Assembly: GCF_003386165.1 (NCBI RefSeq)
Contig: NZ_QRDV01000001.1
Coordinates: 1,285,124-1,349,123, forward strand
DNA: 64,000 nt
DNA from: Winogradskyella eximia
GTDB lineage: Bacteria; Bacteroidota; Bacteroidia; Flavobacteriales; Flavobacteriaceae
Direction: 5' to 3'
In this document: in pieces, positions 62,861 to 64,000 of the stretch
How positions within the stretch are numbered: the stretch's first letter is position 1
Layout: every line of letters starts with the position of its first letter
Program-made: the position numbers and the translations under genes
Notes under the pieces: generated by a model
Told to the model about the DNA's origin: nothing
Seen by the model: only the letters and a program-made list of their open reading frames with translations
Databases searched by the model: none

Positions 62861-64000
62861 ATGGCAAAGGCAACTTTCGATCGTTCAAAACCACACTTAA
62901 ACATTGGTACTATTGGACACGTAGATCACGGTAAAACAACTTTAACTGCTGCTATTACTAAAGTATTAGCTGATGCAGGTTTATCTGAAGCAAGATCATT
63001 TGATCAAATTGATAATGCACCAGAAGAAAAAGAAAGAGGTATAACAATTAATACTTCTCACGTAGAATATGCAACTGCTAATCGTCACTATGCTCACGTT
63101 GACTGTCCAGGTCACGCGGATTACGTAAAGAACATGGTTACAGGTGCTGCTCAAATGGATGGTGCTATTTTAGTTGTTGCTGCAACTGATGGTCCTATGC
63201 CACAAACACGTGAGCATATCTTACTTGGTCGCCAGGTAGGAATTCCTCGTATGGTTGTATTCATGAATAAAGTGGATATGGTTGATGATGAGGAGTTATT
63301 AGAATTAGTAGAAATGGAAATCAGAGATTTATTATCATTCTACGAGTATGATGGTGATAATGGTCCTGTAGTAGCAGGTTCTGCTTTAGGTGCACTTAAT
63401 GGTGAGCAAAAGTGGGTTGATACTGTAATGGAATTGATGGCACAAGTGGATGCTTGGATTGAAGAGCCAGTTCGTGATATGGACAAGCCTTTCTTAATGC
63501 CAATTGAAGATGTATTCTCAATTACTGGTCGTGGTACTGTTGCAACTGGTCGTATTGAGACTGGTGTAGCTAACACAGGTGATCCTGTTGAAATCATCGG
63601 TATGGGTGCTGAGAAATTAACATCTACTATTACTGGTATTGAAATGTTCCGTCAGATTTTAGATAGAGGTGAAGCTGGTGATAACGCTGGTATCTTATTA
63701 AGAGGTATTGAGAAGTCTCAGATCTCTAGAGGTATGGTAATTACTAAGCCTGGTTCTGTAACACCACATGCTAAATTTAAAGCTGAGGTTTACGTATTGA
63801 AAAAAGAAGAAGGTGGACGTCATACTCCATTCCATAATAATTACCGTCCACAGTTTTACGTTCGTACAACTGATGTAACTGGAAACATTGCGCTTCCTGA
63901 TGGTGTTGAAATGGTAATGCCAGGAGATAACTTAACAATTACAGTTGAGTTAATTCAACCAATTGCAATGAACGTAGGTTTACGTTTCGCTATCCGTGAA
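62861..64000 (+). CDS. tuf: Elongation factor Tu (3' end outside window)
   Basis: The start at 62861 gives 380 codons to the right edge; EF-Tu is about 395 aa, so about 15 residues are missing. It has HVDHGKTT (P loop), [12 protein letters not shown] (G3) and NKVDM (G4), then domains II and III ending at [10 protein letters not shown]-Tu delivers aminoacyl-tRNA to the ribosome. The upstream tRNA-Thr, Tyr, Gly, Thr cluster matches the tRNA-tufB operon known in E. coli. The gene lies 70 bp after tRNA-Thr and is likely cotranscribed with it. Confidence 0.98.
   Translation, partial: MAKATFDRSKPHLNIGTIGHVDHGKTTLTAAITKVLADAGLSEARSFDQIDNAPEEKERGITINTSHVEYATANRHYAHVDCPGHADYVKNMVTGAAQMDGAILVVAATDGPMPQTREHILLGRQVGIPRMVVFMNKVDMVDDEELLELVEMEIRDLLSFYEYDGDNGPVVAGSALGALNGEQKWVDTVMELMAQVDAWIEEPVRDMDKPFLMPIEDVFSITGRGTVATGRIETGVANTGDPVEIIGMGAEKLTSTITGIEMFRQILDRGEAGDNAGILLRGIEKSQISRGMVITKPGSVTPHAKFKAEVYVLKKEEGGRHTPFHNNYRPQFYVRTTDVTGNIALPDGVEMVMPGDNLTITVELIQPIAMNVGLRFAIRE

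Noticed and set aside
63340..63597. Minus-strand open frame inside tuf
   Set aside because: It is antisense to a highly conserved gene and reflects tuf codon usage.

Overview
The window is a low-GC chromosomal segment from a member of the Flavobacteriaceae (Bacteroidetes), probably marine and near the Olleya / Lacinutrix / Psychroserpens / Winogradskyella group. The family call rests on several things: Bacteroidetes-type promoters (TAnnTTTG at -7, TTTG about 20 nt upstream) with no clear Shine-Dalgarno sites, many signal peptides and lipoproteins with Bacteroidetes features, a type IX secretion (T9SS) style repeat adhesin, GSCFA, DUF2851 and VF530 proteins, and the order xerC-hpf-tRNAs-tuf. 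The genus is inference.

Layout. 1-4849 (minus) is the N-terminal 1616 codons of a giant secreted repeat adhesin that runs off the left edge. 5039-7144 is a five-LysM envelope protein, divergent from der across a 366-bp gap with folded-RNA potential. 9103-18819 carries a TonB-receptor-like outer-membrane barrel, a minus-strand operon (M23 peptidase, MerR regulator, LemA, two TPM proteins), alaS and a GSCFA hydrolase. 19186-31610 holds a histidine kinase-like protein lacking its phospho-acceptor His, an RHS-like lipoprotein, coaD, ddl, a PASTA protein, an RluA pseudouridine synthase, a structured intergenic element, yaaA, a TspO-like protein, a DEAD-box helicase with two tiny followers, YitT and an EF-hand protein. 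31681-33110 is trmL, a small membrane protein and an isolated trpA. 33406-49542 is mostly envelope biology: a beta-helix protein, a 1007-aa TPR protein paired with an outer-membrane barrel, an amidohydrolase lipoprotein, methyltransferase, YkgJ, sterol desaturase, glycerophosphodiesterase, NamZ-type muramidase and a LolC/E-type permease. 49689-59053 has cysteine synthase, methyltransferases, DUF2851, PspC, a K+ channel, an alanine/cation symporter, an HhH protein and an acyl-CoA dehydrogenase. 59346-60725 is an archaeal-like alpha-amylase behind a LacI-type operator. 60830-64000 is xerC, hpf, tRNA-Thr, Tyr, Gly, Thr and tuf, cut by the right edge.

Most genes are vertically inherited housekeeping or cell-envelope genes. 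No CRISPR array, prophage, insertion sequence or rRNA is visible. The signals most worth follow-up are: an intergenic structured element (24840-24939); an orphan T9SS sorting-domain fragment (52074-52214); a duplicated 3' end of the acyl-CoA dehydrogenase whose differences are all synonymous; the LacI-type dyad before the amylase; the His-to-Tyr change in the kinase; and the 471-bp higher-order repeats in the adhesin.
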